From Haliotis asinina (lineage: Eukaryota > Mollusca > Gastropoda > Lepetellida > Haliotidae), in the NCBI RefSeq assembly GCF_037392515.1, contig NC_090290.1:55626753-55690752 (forward strand): a stretch of DNA of 64,000 nucleotides, given 5' to 3'. Below are positions 63,642 to 64,000 of this stretch, one piece after another (within the stretch, counting starts at the first letter, position 1; every line of letters starts with the position of its first letter). The notes below the pieces were generated by a model that saw nothing but the letters and a program-made list of their open reading frames with translations, searched no databases and had not been told where the DNA came from. Position numbers and translations under genes: made by a program.

Positions 63642-64000
63642 AAAAACATTCGCTGTCAGACTGACTCGGCTACATCATGTGCGCAGTGTTGGAAGTGGAG
63701 GACACTACGAAACATTGACATGACTGAAGTGTGTTTACTTGGGATCACACAATCAATATGGTCACTTCAGATGTCGGGAAAGCAGAACCAGTTTTTTCAT
63801 ATGCCACTCATAGCCAGTTACATGGTGTTGATATCAGGATAGTTAACCCTCTCAGCAATATTCAGTGTACAAGTGTCCTGAAGTTACATTGAATTGGTAA
63901 ATGTATAATTGCACAGAAGTACTACAAACAGTTGTACCTTATGAGAGGAATTACACTATAACAATGAATCTTTTATGATGTTGGTTGTATGGAAAGCAGT
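63642..64000 (+). other. SCAP: SCAP 3' UTR, start
   Basis: No AATAAA is visible before the window ends, so the transcript probably continues beyond it. Confidence 0.6.

Overview
The window is eukaryotic, intron-rich, and packed with relics of mobile elements. It looks like a marine gastropod mollusc, with an abalone-like vetigastropod as my best guess. The basis is the dense set of short interspersed repeats ending in (ACTC)n, the DIRS, Tc1 and LINE relics, and the overall gene structure. The species assignment is inference; nothing in the sequence names it.

Two host genes are present, both on the + strand. (1) At 6842-11985 is a TRIM-type gene: a C3HC4 RING, two B-boxes, a coiled coil, a filamin-like beta domain and a C-terminal B30.2/SPRY domain. 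It has five well-supported coding exons and one optional small exon. (2) At 33405-63641 is a complete SCAP gene (SREBP cleavage-activating protein). I could follow all 24 coding exons with matching splice phases, giving about 1344 residues. The sterol-sensing membrane domain, the MELADL COPII-binding motif, the Asp and Tyr positions known from human SCAP mutants, and the C-terminal WD40 propeller are all preserved.

The rest is mostly transposon material. 1-6.6 kb: an internally deleted LINE with RNase H, a Tc1 transposase relic broken by SINEs, and copies of several SINE-like families. 12-27.2 kb: no host gene that I recognise. This stretch holds a 33-bp minisatellite, a (GTAT)n tract, three more LINE or Tc1 relics, a 4.6-kb region bounded by inverted repeats, a duplicated ~400-bp segment and a 74-bp tandem array. 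27.2-33.2 kb: a nested pair of DIRS-like tyrosine-recombinase retrotransposons ending about 200 bp upstream of the SCAP start codon. 35.87-42.14 kb: a structurally complete but coding-dead DIRS element inside SCAP intron 2, with inverted terminal repeats and a recognisable internal complementary region. SCAP introns further hold many SINEs, two miniature DIRS derivatives sitting directly against splice acceptors, a MITE, a fold-back element and a roughly 47-copy array of a 47-bp repeat (59.87-62.1 kb).

I found no new enzymatic system. The observations most worth following are: the DIRS family set (complete, nested and miniature copies) and its contact with SCAP splice sites; a 3' tail shared by the LINE at 1-1640 and two SINE families, which points to a LINE/SINE partnership; partial duplications of SCAP exon 1 and of the exon 13 splice donor; and the unusual filamin-plus-SPRY TRIM architecture.
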